From positions 310,001-374,000 of the forward strand of contig NZ_UWPD01000001.1 of NCBI RefSeq assembly GCF_900604965.1: a stretch of DNA of 64,000 nt, written 5' to 3'. Position numbers and translations under genes: made by a program. Positions 24,883 to 33,068 of this stretch are shown here, in pieces. How positions within the stretch are numbered: the stretch's first letter is position 1; every line of letters begins with the position of its first letter. The stretch is from Gordonibacter sp. Marseille-P4307. GTDB lineage: Bacteria; Actinomycetota; Coriobacteriia; Coriobacteriales; Eggerthellaceae. The notes beneath the pieces are model-generated. The model ran no database searches. It saw only the letters and a list, made by a program, of their open reading frames with translations, and was not told where the DNA came from.

Positions 24883-26292
24883 TTGGAAGCAGTGCTTCTC
24901 CCGGTCGTTCAAACGATCAATTCGTACCTATCGAACTACGTCCTTGTGTTTCTTCTGGTAGGGGCCGGCCTGTTCTTCACCATTCGCACCGGCGGCATTC
25001 AGTTCCGCCGCTTCGGCGAAGGCTTGTCCCGCATGTTCAGCGGGTTCTCTTTGCGCGGAGGTAAGCAAGAGGGGGGAATCAGCTCGTTCCAGGCGCTTGC
25101 CACCGCCGTCGCCGCCCAGGTGGGAACCGGAAACATCGTCGGTGCCTGCGGCGCCATCATCGTGGGCGGCCCGGGCGCCATCTTCTGGATGTGGCTCATC
25201 GCCATCCTGGGTATGGCAACCAACTACGCCGAGGCCGTTTTGGCGCAGAAGACCCGCGTGGTAGACGCCGACGGATCGGTGCACGGCGGCCCCGCGTACT
25301 ACATCACCACCGCTTTCACGGGTAGGCTCGGCCGGTTTTTGGCCGGGTTCTTCGCCATCGCCATCATCTTGGCGCTGGGCTTCATGGGCTGCATGGTTCA
25401 GTCCAACTCCATCGCCGAAACCATGAACAACGCCTTCCACATCCCCACCTGGATCATCGGCTTGGTCGTTGTGGTGCTGGCCGGATTCGTGTTCTTGGGC
25501 GGCATCCAGCGACTCGCCTCGGTGACCGAAAAGATCGTGCCCGTCATGGCTATCATCTACATCTTGTGCGGCATCGTCGTCCTTATCGCCAACTGGCAAA
25601 ACGTTGGGCCGGCGTTCGCTCTGATCTTCCAGTCCGCCTTCAATCCCGCCGCCGAGGTAGGCGGTATGACCTTCGGCTTGATCGCAGCGTTGTCTCAGGG
25701 CGCTAAGCGCGGCCTGTTCTCCAACGAGGCGGGCATGGGCTCGACCCCGCACGCTCACGCTATGGCGAAGGTTTCCGAACCTCACGAGCAGGGCGTCATC
25801 GCCATGGTGGGCGTATTCATCGACACCATCGTGGTCGTCTCCATCACCGCCCTGGTCGTCATCTCCACCATGTTCGTCGGTGACGGAGCTTTCGCCCAGG
25901 ATTACGCCGCCGCCGTGGCGGGCGGTCTGAGCAAGACCAACCTCGCCCAAGCCGCATTCGGTACGCTGTTGGGAGCGCAGGGGGGCAATATCTTCGTCGC
26001 CATCTGCCTGTTCATGTTCGCTTTCTCCACCATTCTGGGATGGAATCTGTTTGCGAAGCTGAACGTGCAATACCTGTTCCCCAAGGCCGGCAAAAAAGCC
26101 GTGAACGTGTTCTCGGTCGTTGCGCTGATGTTCATCTTCCTGGGTTCGCTCGCTTCCAACGAACTGGTCTGGGAGCTTGCCGACCTGTTCAATCAGCTGA
26201 TGGTTCTTCCCAACGTAATCGCCCTCGTCGCGATGTCGGGCGTCGTCGCCGCAATCGCCAAGGAACACAAGGGAACGCGCAGAAACGACTAG
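24883..26292 (+). CDS. Sodium:alanine/glycine symporter (AgcS family)
   Basis: A 469-residue membrane protein with about 11 TM helices and the family motifs AAQVGTGNIVGACGAI, FWMWLIAILGMATNYAE and GLFSNEAGMGSTPHAHA. The TTG at 24883 is preferred because AAGGGGG (24871-24877) lies at good spacing; earlier in-frame starts fall in the riboswitch expression platform. A glycine riboswitch in the leader supports glycine (or alanine) as the substrate. Confidence 0.93.
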   Translation: MEAVLLPVVQTINSYLSNYVLVFLLVGAGLFFTIRTGGIQFRRFGEGLSRMFSGFSLRGGKQEGGISSFQALATAVAAQVGTGNIVGACGAIIVGGPGAIFWMWLIAILGMATNYAEAVLAQKTRVVDADGSVHGGPAYYITTAFTGRLGRFLAGFFAIAIILALGFMGCMVQSNSIAETMNNAFHIPTWIIGLVVVVLAGFVFLGGIQRLASVTEKIVPVMAIIYILCGIVVLIANWQNVGPAFALIFQSAFNPAAEVGGMTFGLIAALSQGAKRGLFSNEAGMGSTPHAHAMAKVSEPHEQGVIAMVGVFIDTIVVVSITALVVISTMFVGDGAFAQDYAAAVAGGLSKTNLAQAAFGTLLGAQGGNIFVAICLFMFAFSTILGWNLFAKLNVQYLFPKAGKKAVNVFSVVALMFIFLGSLASNELVWELADLFNQLMVLPNVIALVAMSGVVAAIAKEHKGTRRND

Positions 26293-26294
26293 CG

Positions 26295-26318
26295 TTTGCT
26301 CGATCCCGATCGAGCAAA
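26295..26318 (+). repeat. Hairpin directly after the symporter gene
   Basis: TTTGCTCGA / TCGAGCAAA, a perfect 9-bp stem with a 6-nt loop starting 3 bp after the stop codon; it stands just before a second, stronger hairpin. Confidence 0.6.
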
Positions 26319-26332
26319 ATACCGACCCCCAA

Positions 26333-26370
26333 AAACGCCCCCGCTTTCTTTCCAGGAAGCGGGGGCGTTT
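26333..26370. terminator. Bidirectional terminator between symporter and citrate synthase genes
   Basis: A perfect 14-bp stem (AAACGCCCCCGCTT / AAGCGGGGGCGTTT) with A-rich and T-rich flanks on both sides, placed between converging genes. Confidence 0.88.
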
Positions 26371-26411
26371 CGCGTTCGCGCAGCGCCTTCAAAACGGCTG
26401 CGATCCGGTCG

Positions 26412-27770
26412 TTATCGCCGATCGATAGGAAGGTAGAGGCGTTTTGCCGCATGCGTGGACTTGTACGCCGGACGTATGATGCGCTTGCCCGACACGATCT
26501 CTTCGAATCGATGGGCGGCCCAGCCCGCCATGCGCGCGCAAGCGAACAGCGGCGTGTACAGCTCTTCGGGGATACCCATCATCGAGTACACGAACCCGGA
26601 ATACATATCGACGTTTGCGCACATGGCCTTCTTGGAGTTTCGTTCGGTTCGCATGACTTCGGGCGTGAGACGCTCGATAGACTTCAGCAGCTCGAGCTCG
26701 GCCTCGAACCGGGTACCGCGCGCCAGCTGCTCGGCGAACCGCTTGCACACCACCGCACGGGGATCCGACTTGGTGTACACCGCATGACCCATACCGTACA
26801 CCAGGCCCGTTCGGTCGTATGCGTCTCGATTCACGATCTTGCGCAGATAGTCGGCTACCTCCCCTTCGTCGTCCCAATGAGCGACGTTCTTTTTGATCTC
26901 GTTTTGCATGGCGCGCACCTGGTGGTTCGCACCCCCGTGGCGCCGTCCCTTCAAAGAACCCATCGCCGCGCCGTATGCGGAATACGCATCGGTATCGGCC
27001 GAGGTCAGCACACGCGTGGTGAACGTGGAGTTATTGCCTCCCCCGTGCTCGGCATGAAGGCTCATCATGATGTCGAGCATGCGCGCCTCGTCGGCGGTGA
27101 ACGAGCGATCGGGACGCAGCATCGAAAGCACGGTTTCGGCCGTGGACTGACCGGGAACGAACCGATGCATGATCATCGACCCGTTATGGTAGCGCGCCTG
27201 CTGAGCGTGGTAGGTAAGCACCATGATGCGCGGAAGACGCGAGATAAGCGAAACAGCCGTCGCGATCTCGTGCATGGGAGATCGGTCTTCAGCCTGATCG
27301 TCATAGGCATACAGCAGCAGCACCGACCGCGACATCACGTTCATAATGTCGGGAGGCGTGTTGCGCATGATCATCGAAGCGGTGAAGCCATCGGGGAGCT
27401 CGCGCTGCCCGTCGAGAACCGCCCGATACGCATCAAGCTGCTCGCGCGTGGGCAGATCGCCAAGGAGAAGCAGATAGGAGATCTCTTCGAAGCGAAAGCG
27501 CCGATCGTCGTCCCCACTTTCCTCCGCGCTGCCCAGCAAGTCGTAGATGTCGAAGCCTCGATAGCACAGCGAGCCCTCGTCGGGAACGCGCGAACCGTCC
27601 GAAACCAGGTAGCCGTGAACGTTCGAGATGTTCGTCACGCCGGCCAGCACCCCGGTCCCGTCAGCGTTGCGCAGCCCGCGCTTGATGTCGAGATGCGAGA
27701 ATGCCTCGAGATCGATGCCGTTAACCTCGTTGAATCGATCGTAAAGCTCGAATGCGCGCTGCTGGTCCAT
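26412..27770 (-). CDS. gltA: Citrate synthase
   Basis: A 452-residue citrate synthase of the longer type II-like group. Active-site regions are visible: SLHAEHGGGNNSTFTTRV (first His), GLVYGMGHAVYTKSDPRA (second His) and the C-terminal arginine region (MYSGFVYSMMGIPEELYT). It condenses oxaloacetate and acetyl-CoA, probably for glutamate synthesis in an anaerobe. It stands alone, with no other TCA genes next to it. Confidence 0.93.
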   Translation of the reverse strand: MDQQRAFELYDRFNEVNGIDLEAFSHLDIKRGLRNADGTGVLAGVTNISNVHGYLVSDGSRVPDEGSLCYRGFDIYDLLGSAEESGDDDRRFRFEEISYLLLLGDLPTREQLDAYRAVLDGQRELPDGFTASMIMRNTPPDIMNVMSRSVLLLYAYDDQAEDRSPMHEIATAVSLISRLPRIMVLTYHAQQARYHNGSMIMHRFVPGQSTAETVLSMLRPDRSFTADEARMLDIMMSLHAEHGGGNNSTFTTRVLTSADTDAYSAYGAAMGSLKGRRHGGANHQVRAMQNEIKKNVAHWDDEGEVADYLRKIVNRDAYDRTGLVYGMGHAVYTKSDPRAVVCKRFAEQLARGTRFEAELELLKSIERLTPEVMRTERNSKKAMCANVDMYSGFVYSMMGIPEELYTPLFACARMAGWAAHRFEEIVSGKRIIRPAYKSTHAAKRLYLPIDRR

Positions 27771-28034
27771 AACGATTCCCCTTAGCTCAGAGGGACGGGA
27801 CGAAAAAGACAGGCGCCCCGTTCCGATATAGCATCATGCTATCAGACCAGGGTATCGATCAGACCTCGATCGCCATCCCGGTCGGTAAGGAGCCCAGCGA
27901 ACCGCTTCACCACGTCGGCGCGTTGCGTTCGGCGAAAACGTTATGCACCGCCCATGCGGCTGAATTCAAAAAATACAAATGGCATGTTGACTCCCGGTTC
28001 GTTACGGGTATAATAGCTTTCGCTGTTTCGATGT

Positions 28035-28111
28035 GCGCCGTTACCTCAGCTGGATAGAGGGACTGACTACGAATCAGTACGTCGGGGGTTCGAATCCCTC
28101 ACGGCGCACCA
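28035..28111 (+). tRNA. tRNA-Arg(ACG)
   Basis: A 77-nt tRNA with acceptor GCGCCGT / ACGGCGC, anticodon stem ACTGA / TCAGT around CTACGAA (anticodon ACG) and an encoded CCA. A34 is the target of TadA encoded at 22964-23470. The 264-bp gap before it shows no gene. Confidence 0.94.
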
Positions 28112-28124
28112 CCAAAAACCGCAG

Positions 28125-28149
28125 GCCAAACGTTTGTTTGGCTTTTTTT
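28125..28149 (+). terminator. Rho-independent terminator of tRNA-Arg
   Basis: GCCAAAC / GTTTGGC stem with loop GTTT, followed by TTTTTTT. Confidence 0.9.
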
Positions 28150-28258
28150 ATACTCTATCGACAATGCTCTATACCCGCACGCCGAGCAAAGGCCATCGAT
28201 CTTCGTGTTCACAGAACTGCTCAATATCGCGGAGGGTATTGAGGTTTAACGCTCATCT

Positions 28259-28286
28259 GTGTCCCACAAACTATTTTGTGGGACAC
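28259..28286. repeat. Long perfect hairpin at the end of the Rrf2 gene
   Basis: GTGTCCCACAAA / TTTGTGGGACAC, a perfect 12-bp stem with a 4-nt loop, 10 bp beyond the stop of the minus-strand Rrf2 gene. Without a T tract it is a weak terminator candidate; it may act as an mRNA 3' end stabiliser. Confidence 0.55.
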
Positions 28287-28296
28287 CTAAGGCAGC

Positions 28297-28743
28297 CTAT
28301 TCGCTTTGGATGCGCTCGAAGAACGCCCGTTTGTCTTCCTTCGTCTCTCCCGCATCCAAAAGATCTTGAATGGTCACCCGATCAAGGAACATATCGACGC
28401 TCGACGAGATAAGCGCATAGGCGTTCGCCACCTTGCCCCCGATAATGTCTTCAACATGCTTGCCCGTCAAAGGATGGCGCGGGTCTTTGTATGTCTCTTC
28501 GAATGCGGCGACGATCTGGTGAATAGAGACCTCGGCAGGATCTTTGACCAGAGTATATCCGCCGTTCTTCCCAGGACGAGCGTTAATGAGCCCGGCGTTG
28601 CGCAGCTTCAAACCAAGCTGTATAAGATAATCGCGCGGAATATCCATGTGCTCGGCAATCTCTTTGGAAGAGCAGATGCCGCCCTTTATCGCAAGATACA
28701 TCATGGCGCGAACGCCGTAATCGATAGAAGCCTTGAGCTTCAT
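28297..28743 (-). CDS. Rrf2 family transcriptional regulator
   Basis: A 148-residue Rrf2 protein with the winged helix at the N-terminus (KLKASIDYGVRAMMYLA ... SSKEIAEHMDIPRDYLIQLG) and the GLINARPGKNGGYTL wing. The three cysteines that hold the Fe-S cluster in IscR/NsrR are missing; the only cysteine is in GGICSSKE. It is thus more like the cluster-free CymR group. ATG at 28743 follows GGAAGGTGG. Target unknown; no iron-sulfur or cysteine genes are adjacent. Confidence 0.88.
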   Translation of the reverse strand: MKLKASIDYGVRAMMYLAIKGGICSSKEIAEHMDIPRDYLIQLGLKLRNAGLINARPGKNGGYTLVKDPAEVSIHQIVAAFEETYKDPRHPLTGKHVEDIIGGKVANAYALISSSVDMFLDRVTIQDLLDAGETKEDKRAFFERIQSE

Positions 28744-29108
28744 CAGCTGCCACCTTCCACATCTATCGCCAACCGGAAGTCCCCTTTCGGGAAACCCGAG
28801 GCATCCCCTAGCGCGGATCGCGCAGACCCTCACCGCATTGCGCGCATACCGCTTCTCGTCTCGATCGCCTTTGGACCATCAGGGAATCATAATGCACCGT
28901 ATGTCTTGTTACGTTTCCATTAAATGAAATGGCCGATCGATTCTCCGATAATCTCCATAATGCGCCACGCAAACACGCCGAAAGCCGTATGATCCAACAC
29001 CCCTCAGCCTTCATTGGGCTTAAAATAGGAAGCGGGCCCTGGTTAAAAATGAACGCCGCGTCCCCTTCGCATGACGCGACCCTTATTTCACCGAAACGAG
29101 AAACCCTT
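28744..29108. other. Divergent intergenic region (Rrf2 / 5-formyl-THF cyclo-ligase)
   Basis: No gene seen in these 365 bp. The patch at about 28910-28935 has a small palindrome (CCATTAAATGAAATGG) and several TATAAT-like boxes (for example CATAAT near 28970 and TAAAAT near 29024) that could drive the plus-strand gene. Confidence 0.4.
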
Positions 29109-29777
29109 ATGGAAAGCGATACCAGCGCCGAAGAACCACCGCGCAGTTCCGAAAAAACCACCCTGCGCCGCATGCTGATAGACCGTCGCAATCGCATCGA
29201 CGAAGCGGATCGCGCCACACGCAGCATCTCGATGTGCGGGCGGCTTTCCGCCTACCTCCTGGAACGCCTCGGTGAGCTCGGTCCGCTCGAAGGGTGCCAC
29301 GCGCCTTCGGTAGCCCTGTATGCGGCCATGGGAAGCGAGCCGTCGCTGGACCGGTTCGCGTTCGAAGCGATGGAACGGGGGTGGCGCTGCTTTTTCCCCG
29401 TCATGGTGAAAGACGCGCCGGAACCGTCGGGATCCCCTCGCATCCGTATGGAATTCGTTCGGCTGATGGCGGAACCGTATCGGAACAGAAGCCTGCCCTT
29501 CCTTACCTCTCCGGCAAAATCGATCGCACGGGATCAACTTGTCCGGCTGGGATTGCAGTCAGCCGAAGCAAAAGACCTCGATGCCGTGGTCGTCCCCTTG
29601 GTTGGATTCGACCAGAAGAACAACCGCCTGGGATACGGTGGCGGAAACTACGACCGCCTCCTCGCCGAAACCCGCCCCAATGCCGTTGTGGTCGGATTCG
29701 CGTTCGTCGAACAGCGCTGCTCCAGCCTGCCCGTCGAGCCCCACGACATCCCGCTGCCTCGTATCATCACCGGCTAG
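29109..29777 (+). CDS. 5-formyltetrahydrofolate cyclo-ligase
   Basis: A 222-residue enzyme that returns 5-formyl-THF to the folate pool as 5,10-methenyl-THF. The family signature is clear near the C-terminus: VVPLVGFDQKNNRLGYGGG followed by NYDR; the N-terminal basic segment (KTTLRRMLIDRRNRI) is the ATP-binding region. ATG at 29109 is chosen; an ATG 60 bp upstream is possible. Its stop overlaps the stop of the znuB remnant on the other strand as CTAG. Confidence 0.9.
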   Translation: MESDTSAEEPPRSSEKTTLRRMLIDRRNRIDEADRATRSISMCGRLSAYLLERLGELGPLEGCHAPSVALYAAMGSEPSLDRFAFEAMERGWRCFFPVMVKDAPEPSGSPRIRMEFVRLMAEPYRNRSLPFLTSPAKSIARDQLVRLGLQSAEAKDLDAVVVPLVGFDQKNNRLGYGGGNYDRLLAETRPNAVVVGFAFVEQRCSSLPVEPHDIPLPRIITG

Positions 29778-30122
29778 CGGCCCTGTCCAAGACGCCGGCT
29801 GCCACCTTGGCCGATCGGCGCCTTTCTTCCTACCGCCGCTGGCCGCAAGCGAGAAAGCACGGCCTTCGCCACCAGGACAACCAACAACAGAGCCACCGCC
29901 ATCAGCACGATGGTTCCACCGGGCTTCAGCCCGAACGCGTACGACACGACGATGCCCGCGACGGTGGTGACCACACCCACCAGGGCGGAAACGGCATACA
30001 TCTGATGCCAGCTGCGGGCAACCTGCAATGCGCATGCCACCGGAACCACCATCATGGACGAAACGATGAGCGAACCGATGAACTCCTTGCGCGTGATGAG
30101 ACCGAATCCCCTGTTTTCTCCT
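29774..30122 (-). pseudogene. Remnant of a zinc/metal ABC permease (ZnuB-like), 3' part only
   Basis: The frame after the fur stop codon encodes the last 90 or so residues of a ZnuB/ABC-3 permease: SLIVSSMMVVPVACALQVAR, then a helix (YAVSALVGVVTTVAGIVVSY) and GLKPGGTIVLMAV. The first two thirds of the gene, and any znuA or znuC, are absent. The frame has no ATG, GTG or TTG before SSMM, so it is probably not made as a protein. Directly upstream is a Fur-family gene, as in many zinc operons, so a deletion seems to have removed most of a former import operon. Confidence 0.8.
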
Positions 30123-30554
30123 CTAACGCTCGATCGAAGAATCGGACCGTCGGCTTCGACAGCCCGAGCACAGCCCGTACAGAACCGTGCGAGACGTGTC
30201 GATCTCGAAACCATGGTGGTTCTGCACATGCCGGGAGAAATCGTCCAGCATGCCGCAATCGAGGGGAAGTGCGCGACCGCAATCGAGGCAAAGCAGCTGA
30301 CCTGCGGCTCGAGGAGCCTGAGGAGCAAGCCGATAGCGCGCCTCGCCGCCAGCCGGCCCGAACACCTTCACCGCAAAGCCGTCGTCGGCCAGCGCCTCGA
30401 GCGCCCGGTACACCGTGGTCCTGCCTACCGACTCTCCGGCTTCCACGAGGTTGAAATGAGCCTCATCGACCGAAAAGTACCGATCGGGAGCCTGGGTGAG
30501 CACCGAGCGCACCAGCCGCTTCTGCTTCGTATCGTATGTACGCCTGCGTTCCAT
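30123..30554 (-). CDS. Fur family metalloregulator (Zur/Fur type)
   Basis: A 143-residue Fur-family repressor with the winged helix (RYFSVDEAHFNLVEAGES then VGRTTVYRALEAL), the metal region HHGFEID and the structural zinc site made of two CxxC pairs (CLDCG and CSGC). The znuB remnant just downstream suggests a zinc-sensing (Zur-like) role, but iron sensing cannot be excluded. A Fur-box-like repeat lies in front of the gene. Confidence 0.9.
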   Translation of the reverse strand: MERRRTYDTKQKRLVRSVLTQAPDRYFSVDEAHFNLVEAGESVGRTTVYRALEALADDGFAVKVFGPAGGEARYRLAPQAPRAAGQLLCLDCGRALPLDCGMLDDFSRHVQNHHGFEIDTSRTVLYGLCSGCRSRRSDSSIER

Positions 30555-30569
30555 CGTTGCGATCCAAAC

Positions 30570-30595
30570 TGAAAACGAATTCCAATTCTTATCAT
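30570..30595 (-). promoter_or_regulatory. Fur-box-like repeat upstream of the fur-family gene
   Basis: An AT-rich stretch with GAATT-CC-AATTC (30577-30588) at its centre and flanks that read TGATAAG on one side and TTTTC on the other on the minus strand. It lies 20-40 bp before the start codon and is probably an autoregulatory operator. Confidence 0.5.
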
Positions 30596-30723
30596 AGAAC
30601 CGCGTTTCCTCATGTCAATAGAAAGAAGCGCGACCCCGTTAAAGGCAATCACCGTGTATCGGAAGGCAAACGGCTCCGTGAGTCCGCCGAAGCAAGTCTC
30701 ACCGTCCTTATAAATCGCCGAAT

Positions 30724-31278
30724 CTAAGACAGCTTGCGGGCAGGAGATGCCCCGCGCTGTCCCTGATAGTGGCTTCCCAGCCCCGCGCTGCCGTAGGGAC
30801 GCTCGACCGGTGAGCTCATGCGCTCGAACGACATCTGCCCGATACGCATTCCGGGATGAAGCACGATGGGCAGGGTTGCCACGTTGGAGAGTTCGAGCGT
30901 GATCTCGCCCACCCAGCCGGGATCGACGTAACCGGCCGTCGAATGGATCATGAGGCCCATGCGACCCAGCGAGCTTTTGCCCTCGAGTTTGCCCAGAATG
31001 TCGTCGGGCACCGAAATGCACTCGAACGTCGTGCCCAAAGCAAACTGCCCCGGCTGGAGAATGAACGCACCGCCCGGTTCAACCTCGATTTCCTCGGTAA
31101 GTCCAGGCTGATCGACAAGGGGGTCGATGAACGCGTGAGACGAGTTGCGAAAGATCCGAAAATTCGATCCCAGGCGCACATCGACCGACGCCGGTTGAAT
31201 GTTTTCGGGAGCGAGCGGATCGATGCCGATGCGCCCGGCGGCGATCTGGGCTTTGATGTCGCGATCGGAGAGAACCAT
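30724..31278 (-). CDS. dcd: dCTP deaminase
   Basis: A 184-residue trimeric enzyme of the dCTP deaminase/dUTPase fold. Motifs: IQPASVDVRLGSNFRIF, GKSSLGRMGLMIHSTAGYVD with the nucleotide-binding residues, and the catalytic glutamate region ITLELSNVATLPIVLHPGMR. It converts dCTP to dUTP (or to dUMP in bifunctional forms, which cannot be told apart here). ATG at 31278 (MVLSDRDIKAQI). Confidence 0.93.
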   Translation of the reverse strand: MVLSDRDIKAQIAAGRIGIDPLAPENIQPASVDVRLGSNFRIFRNSSHAFIDPLVDQPGLTEEIEVEPGGAFILQPGQFALGTTFECISVPDDILGKLEGKSSLGRMGLMIHSTAGYVDPGWVGEITLELSNVATLPIVLHPGMRIGQMSFERMSSPVERPYGSAGLGSHYQGQRGASPARKLS

Positions 31279-31365
31279 GAAAAGCCTTTCGTCGTGCGGC
31301 GAGCGCAAAGCCCGCGCGGTATTATCCGCAGTCTACCAGCAAACCGAACCGCAGGAGGCGACGAT

Positions 31366-32850
31366 TCACTTGACGGGTGCCACGTCCGACCATCGCTCGA
31401 TCAGCTCGTCTCGGGAGTGGATTCCCATTTTTCGATAAATGTGCTTGACGTGCGTCTTCACCGTGTCTTTCGAGATGAACAGCTCGCTTTGCACCTGCGG
31501 CCCGGTCTTTCCCTCCGCGAGAAGCTGGGCCACTTCAAGCTCGCGGGGAGATAGGCCGTAACACTGGGCCATCTCCCCCGAACGAACGCGTCGCTCCTGA
31601 TGGGCATTAGATTCATCAGGCTCAGGATCCTCGTCTTTGAAAGACACGCCCCACCGCGCGAAGAAGTCCTTCTCACTCATGAACAGCACCGTTCCCACCA
31701 CCACCATCGCAACGGTTATAGAGCCTATCACCAAGCTGTACGCATCGGAGCCACCGCTGAGCGACATGATGCCCTCGGATACCTGCCGCCCGCCCAGCGC
31801 CACCGCCGCCCGCACACCACGCTCGATGCCAAACAGCCAGAGCGCCGATATCCCGTAGCGATACGACATCGAGGCCATAAGCATCATGATGAGCACCGAG
31901 AACGCCGTGTAACTTGCCGTCGCGCAGAAATCCGACACCTGAGCATTAAACCAACCGAACGCGGGAACCACCAAAAACGCGCCGGTCATCAGCGGTAATG
32001 CGAAGCGGTACAGCGTGGCGAACTGAAAGTCCCTGCCTTGGCGGTGAATCATCACGAACAAAAGGATGCCCATGAACAGCGTCCCGAACGCCGAATGGGG
32101 CCCGAACGAGCTTGCGTACTGGCTTTCCTCCCGAAGACTGTACGCAAACGCATACACCGCCATAAGCAGGGTCGGCTTCCAGGGAAACGAGAACGATCGC
32201 GAGGATATGTGGTTGCGCTCCTCGGACGTAAGCGACATAGAGCCGATCGCCAACAGCAGCAAAGACACTATCGGGATCAGGGCCGATGTACCGAACAACC
32301 ACGGGTAGGCCAATCCGCGGCAGAAATAAATGACGAACGCCGCCACGATTATGGATGCGCAGTAGTACAGCCCCACGCGAAACGGGCTGAGGCATCCGTA
32401 CAGCTCGGACCACAGGAGAATGATGAACGCGGTTCCGATACCGCCCAGCACCGTGGCCGGAAAGGCAACCGATGATGCCGACGACGGCATCGCCACACTC
32501 AGCCATGCCAGGCATGTGCTGGACACCATGGACACGGCCACCACCGCGAACGCCGCGCTTCGCTCGATGAGAGGTTCGAGCGCCCTGTGAAACGCCGCAC
32601 TCAAAACAAGCACGACGATCATCGCAAGGTCGTACACGTCATGTCCGGCAAACGCCTCGAACGGGAACTCCACGAACGAGCCCACGAACACAAGCTCGAT
32701 CCATGCCCGATACAAGCCCAACCCAACGAACGCCAAGGGCACGTAGGGAATCGTATCGAGCAGGCGGCTCCCCGGAAGACGTGCGCCTTCGGACGAGGGA
32801 GGCGAGATCAAAAGATCCGGATCCCAAACCTCCGCCACGTGCTTATCCAT
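31366..32850 (-). CDS. Membrane-bound LuxR family regulator, paired with a flavoprotein
   Basis: A 494-residue protein with about 12 TM helices (residues 35-400), a charged linker and a C-terminal LuxR HTH (YGLSPRELEVAQLLAEGKT ... SKDTVKTHVKHIYRKMG). It is divergent from the Tat flavoprotein gene at 33069 across a 218-bp shared control region and is the likely regulator of that gene. ATG at 32850 starts MDKHVAEVWDPD. Confidence 0.9.
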   Translation of the reverse strand: MDKHVAEVWDPDLLISPPSSEGARLPGSRLLDTIPYVPLAFVGLGLYRAWIELVFVGSFVEFPFEAFAGHDVYDLAMIVVLVLSAAFHRALEPLIERSAAFAVVAVSMVSSTCLAWLSVAMPSSASSVAFPATVLGGIGTAFIILLWSELYGCLSPFRVGLYYCASIIVAAFVIYFCRGLAYPWLFGTSALIPIVSLLLLAIGSMSLTSEERNHISSRSFSFPWKPTLLMAVYAFAYSLREESQYASSFGPHSAFGTLFMGILLFVMIHRQGRDFQFATLYRFALPLMTGAFLVVPAFGWFNAQVSDFCATASYTAFSVLIMMLMASMSYRYGISALWLFGIERGVRAAVALGGRQVSEGIMSLSGGSDAYSLVIGSITVAMVVVGTVLFMSEKDFFARWGVSFKDEDPEPDESNAHQERRVRSGEMAQCYGLSPRELEVAQLLAEGKTGPQVQSELFISKDTVKTHVKHIYRKMGIHSRDELIERWSDVAPVK

Positions 32851-33068
32851 CGCACCGCTCCTTCTTCTTCCCCATATCCGTGTCATTGTACGTTTTCGAG
32901 CGCATTATCGCACGTCGGAAGGGGGTGATTGCAGCAGGGTGATGCAAATACCCCCCTTGGGATTCATATGGGGGAAAGACGATCGCGGCACAGGGTCATA
33001 GAGTTGCGGGCATGGAAGCCCTGGCGAAGGGGACGAAGTAGCCGGGCGGTTTGAAGGAGGATCACAGC

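Noticed and set aside
24928-26268. A long minus-strand frame opposite the symporter gene
   Set aside because: Its product is a low-complexity Asp/Glu/Gly/His-rich sequence, typical of antisense to a membrane protein gene.
27836-28034. Small frame between citrate synthase and tRNA-Arg
   Set aside because: It lacks a ribosome binding site and similarity and overlaps the likely tRNA promoter.
32930-32985. Shared GGGGGAAAGAC / GGGGGAAGAC sequence upstream of the 33 kb flavoprotein and dmsA, and a CCCCC...GGGGG repeat
   Set aside because: The match is short and G-rich, and no similar site was seen upstream of the third reductase gene, so it could be chance.
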